Of a stretch of 7,059 bases of DNA, positions 4,958-7,059 are shown one piece after another (the stretch's first letter is position 1; every line of letters begins with the position of its first letter). The stretch comes from Clostridia bacterium (GTDB lineage Bacteria > Bacillota > Clostridia > Oscillospirales > SIG627), in contig JAFTEP010000064.1 in assembly GCA_017453605.1 (NCBI GenBank), positions 1-7,059 on the forward strand, given 5' to 3'. Position numbers and translations under genes: made by a program. The notes under the pieces were generated by a model. It had not been told where the DNA came from, made no database searches, and was given only the letters and a program-made list of their open reading frames with translations.

Positions 4958-6589
4958 ATGGATATAATTAAAATAGACGGCCTTCGCTTCACATATCCTC
5001 TCTGTGATACACCCGCCGTCAACGTCGACACTTTCGGCGTTCCGGAGGGCAGTTTCGTCACGCTCTGCGGCAGGACGGGAAGCGGAAAGTCAACGCTTCT
5101 GAGGCTTCTGAAGCCTCAGCTCGTCCCGGCAGGAGAGGAGAAAGGCGAAGTTATGCTTTTCGGCAAAAAAAGAGACTCTCTTACTCCGAAAGAGGGCGCT
5201 TCGCTGATAGGTTTCGTGGGGCAGGACCCCAATATGCAGCTTGTCACCGATAAGGTCTGGCACGAACTCGCTTTCTGCGCCGAAAACCTCGGGCTCACAT
5301 CGTCGCTTATACGCCGCAGGACCTGCGAGATCGCGGATTTTTTCGGGATCACGGGCTGGTTTGATAAGAACGTGAACGAACTCTCAGGCGGTCAGAAGCA
5401 GATCGTGAACCTGGCGTCGGTGCTCGTCACTTCACCCAAAATCATCCTGCTCGACGAGCCCACGTCTATGCTCGACCCTGTCTCCGCCGAGGAATTCGTC
5501 GCAAGGCTCGTCAAACTGAACCGCGAACTCGGACTTACTGTTATTGTCGCGGAACACCGTCTCGACAGCTTCATTGCCGTTAGCGATCTTCTGGCGTTGA
5601 TGGAAAACGGCAGGATCTCCCTCTCGGACGAACCGAAAAACGCCGCAGTCATGTTGAAAAACACACCGGGTTCCGCTCTTCTCCCGACACCCGCGAGGAT
5701 CTTCAACAGACTTGAATCGGATAATGACGATCTAAAAGCGCCGCTTTCGGTCAAAGAAGGGAAGGGGTATATAGTCAACACTTTCCTGAACGACAAAAAG
5801 AACGTTGAAGCTCCGCAAAATATAACCGCCGGCGCTGTCGCGCTCGAACTGAAAGACGTTTTTTTCACTTTCAAAAACGAAAAGGCCGACGTTCTCGACG
5901 GTCTGTCACTGAGCGCTGATGAAGGGGAGATCTTATGTATCCACGGACCGAACGGTTCCGGGAAAAGCACCGCGCTCCTTGTCGCCGCAGGGCTTCTGAA
6001 GCCTTCGTCCGGAAAAGTGAAGATCTTTTCAAAAAAGCCAAAGGATCACGGCGCGGCATTATATAAAGGCGTGATCTCGCTCCTTCCGCAGGACGTGACC
6101 GAATGTTTTCTATATTCCACTGTAAAAGAAGAACTGAAGGGCTGCGAAAAAGGAGAAAAGCTCCTCGGAGCGGATCTTTCCATACTTTACAACAGACACC
6201 CCTTCGATCTTTCCGGCGGACAGATGCAGCTCGTAGCGCTCGCTAAAGCCCTCTCACACGAACCGAAGATACTCCTTCTCGACGAACCCACGAAAGGTCT
6301 CGACAACCTGACAAAAAACAAGCTTTCGCTTCTTTTGAAGAGGCTGAAATCTTCCGGCATGACTATCGTCTGCGTCACCCACGACCTCGAGTTTTCCGCT
6401 ATGACAGCCGACAGATGCGCCCTGATCTTCCGGGGCAAGACAGTTTGTTCAGAAGAGACGCGCGACTTCTTTTCCGGCAACAGATTCTACACCACGTCCG
6501 TTTCGAGAATGACGGAAGGCTTCTTCGAAAACGCCGTGACTGAAGACGACTGCGTGGCGCTGTGCCGCCTGAACGGGAGAAAGAAATGA
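4958..6589 (+). CDS. Fused double ATPase of an ECF transporter (EcfA-EcfA')
   Basis: 543 residues, two complete ABC nucleotide-binding domains in one chain. Domain 1 (about 3-235): Walker A GRTGSGKST (38-46), Q-loop Gln89, signature LSGGQ (142-146), Walker B IILLDEP (162-168), switch His200. Domain 2 (about 296-510): Walker A GPNGSGKST (330-338), Q-loop Gln378, signature LSGGQ (418-422), Walker B ILLLDEP (438-444), switch His475. All catalytic elements are intact in both halves, so both sites should hydrolyse ATP. A ~60-residue linker joins them, and about 35 extra residues follow domain 2. Many ECF systems use two separate subunits, so the fusion fixes a heterodimer. It starts one base after ecfT (ATG 4958, GGCGGAGG site inside ecfT) and overlaps the S-component gene by ATGA. 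Substrate specificity is not set by this subunit. In B12-riboswitch-linked ECF systems it would correspond to the ATPase part of the Cbr type. Confidence 0.93.
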   Translation: MDIIKIDGLRFTYPLCDTPAVNVDTFGVPEGSFVTLCGRTGSGKSTLLRLLKPQLVPAGEEKGEVMLFGKKRDSLTPKEGASLIGFVGQDPNMQLVTDKVWHELAFCAENLGLTSSLIRRRTCEIADFFGITGWFDKNVNELSGGQKQIVNLASVLVTSPKIILLDEPTSMLDPVSAEEFVARLVKLNRELGLTVIVAEHRLDSFIAVSDLLALMENGRISLSDEPKNAAVMLKNTPGSALLPTPARIFNRLESDNDDLKAPLSVKEGKGYIVNTFLNDKKNVEAPQNITAGAVALELKDVFFTFKNEKADVLDGLSLSADEGEILCIHGPNGSGKSTALLVAAGLLKPSSGKVKIFSKKPKDHGAALYKGVISLLPQDVTECFLYSTVKEELKGCEKGEKLLGADLSILYNRHPFDLSGGQMQLVALAKALSHEPKILLLDEPTKGLDNLTKNKLSLLLKRLKSSGMTIVCVTHDLEFSAMTADRCALIFRGKTVCSEETRDFFSGNRFYTTSVSRMTEGFFENAVTEDDCVALCRLNGRKK

Positions 6590-7059
6590 TCGTCATAGAA
6601 AACAAAAAACTGCGCGGATTTCTTGGAAAATTCATCCCTTTCTTTCTCGTGCCGCTCACTCTCGCGGCTGCTGCGTTCCTGCCGGACAACAAGCAGTACT
6701 GGCTCGCAGCTCTCGCTCTCGCCCTACTGGCTTTCGTCCTTTTTGTCAGCGGCTTCGAGAAGAAAAAGACCGGCAGCAGAAGGCTTGTGAGCGTCAGCAT
6801 TTTGTCCGCGCTCGCCGTAGTCGGAAGACTCATTCCGTTCTTCAAGCCGGTCAGCGCGATAGTTATCCTCACGGGAATGTATTTCGGGCCGGAAGCCGGA
6901 TTTCTCTGCGGAGCCTCGTCCGCACTCGTATCTAACTTCTTTTTCGGCCAGGGACCCTGGACGCCGTTCCAGATGGTCGCCTGGGGACTTATAGGTCTCT
7001 TTTCGGGCTTTCTTTCAAAACCTCTCGAAAAAAGCAGGGTGTTCCTTCTGTTATGGGGA
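6586..7059 (+). CDS. ECF transporter substrate-binding (S) component, probably cobalamin; 3' end outside window
   Basis: 158 codons are present from ATG 6586 (overlapping the ATPase stop as ATGA; GGGAGA 6 bases upstream) to the right edge, still open. The protein is strongly hydrophobic. Two helices (about 12-31 and 38-56) precede a basic turn EKKKTGSRR, after which the S-component core begins: LVSVSILSALAVVGRLIPFF, KPVSAIVILTGMYFGPEAG, GASSALVSNFFFGQGPWTPF, QMVAWGLIGLFSG. The SNFFFGQGPWTPFQM stretch is characteristic of a family of clostridial ECF S components. S components bind the vitamin in the membrane and topple with EcfT. The substrate is inferred as a corrinoid because the operon is under a cobalamin riboswitch and encodes transcobalamin-like surface proteins, comparable with CbrT-type systems; the sequence itself does not prove it. 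Confidence 0.85.
   Translation, partial: MIVIENKKLRGFLGKFIPFFLVPLTLAAAAFLPDNKQYWLAALALALLAFVLFVSGFEKKKTGSRRLVSVSILSALAVVGRLIPFFKPVSAIVILTGMYFGPEAGFLCGASSALVSNFFFGQGPWTPFQMVAWGLIGLFSGFLSKPLEKSRVFLLLWG

Noticed and set aside
1..7059. CRISPR arrays, tRNA or rRNA genes, insertion sequences
   Set aside because: No regularly spaced direct repeats, no tRNA-like cloverleaf boxes, no transposase motifs and no terminal inverted repeats were seen.

Overview
The window looks like part of a genome from an anaerobic Bacillota (Clostridia-type) bacterium. The reasons are purine-rich Shine-Dalgarno sites, a consensus SigA-type promoter, U-tract terminators, an energy-coupling factor (ECF) transporter and surface proteins held by C-terminal membrane segments. 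Base composition is roughly balanced. This placement is inference from style, not from a marker gene.

Layout, all on the + strand. Positions 2-355 are the 3' end of a gene that enters from the left (probably a NERD-domain protein), closed by a tandem stop and an intrinsic terminator at 368-410. A transcription unit then starts from a TTGACA-N17-TATAAT promoter (420-448). Its leader (about 455-755) holds a compact cobalamin riboswitch aptamer and ends in a strong intrinsic terminator (701-729). After it come: a 98-residue protein with a homing-endonuclease-associated-repeat-like motif (756-1052); a secreted, C-terminally anchored protein with two tandem copies of a transcobalamin-C-terminal-like (DUF4430-type) module plus an Ig-like domain (1049-2533); a gene for an intrinsic-factor/transcobalamin-like protein broken by one in-frame TAA (2523-4088); EcfT (4075-4956); a fused double ATPase EcfA-EcfA (4958-6589); and the 5' part of an ECF substrate-binding (S) component (6586 to the right edge). 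Every junction is an overlap or a 1-base gap, so this is one tightly coupled operon.

Working model (inference): under cobalamin shortage the riboswitch lets transcription through. The surface proteins capture corrinoids with folds analogous to the two domains of mammalian intrinsic factor (alpha/alpha barrel and beta domain) and pass them to the ECF transporter. The transporter substrate is inferred from the riboswitch and the transcobalamin-like neighbours, not proven by sequence. The most notable points are the union of an intrinsic-factor-like surface system with an ECF importer, the single nonsense codon inside the barrel gene, the small possible DNA-binding protein that leads the operon, and a leader RNA with mutually exclusive pairings.
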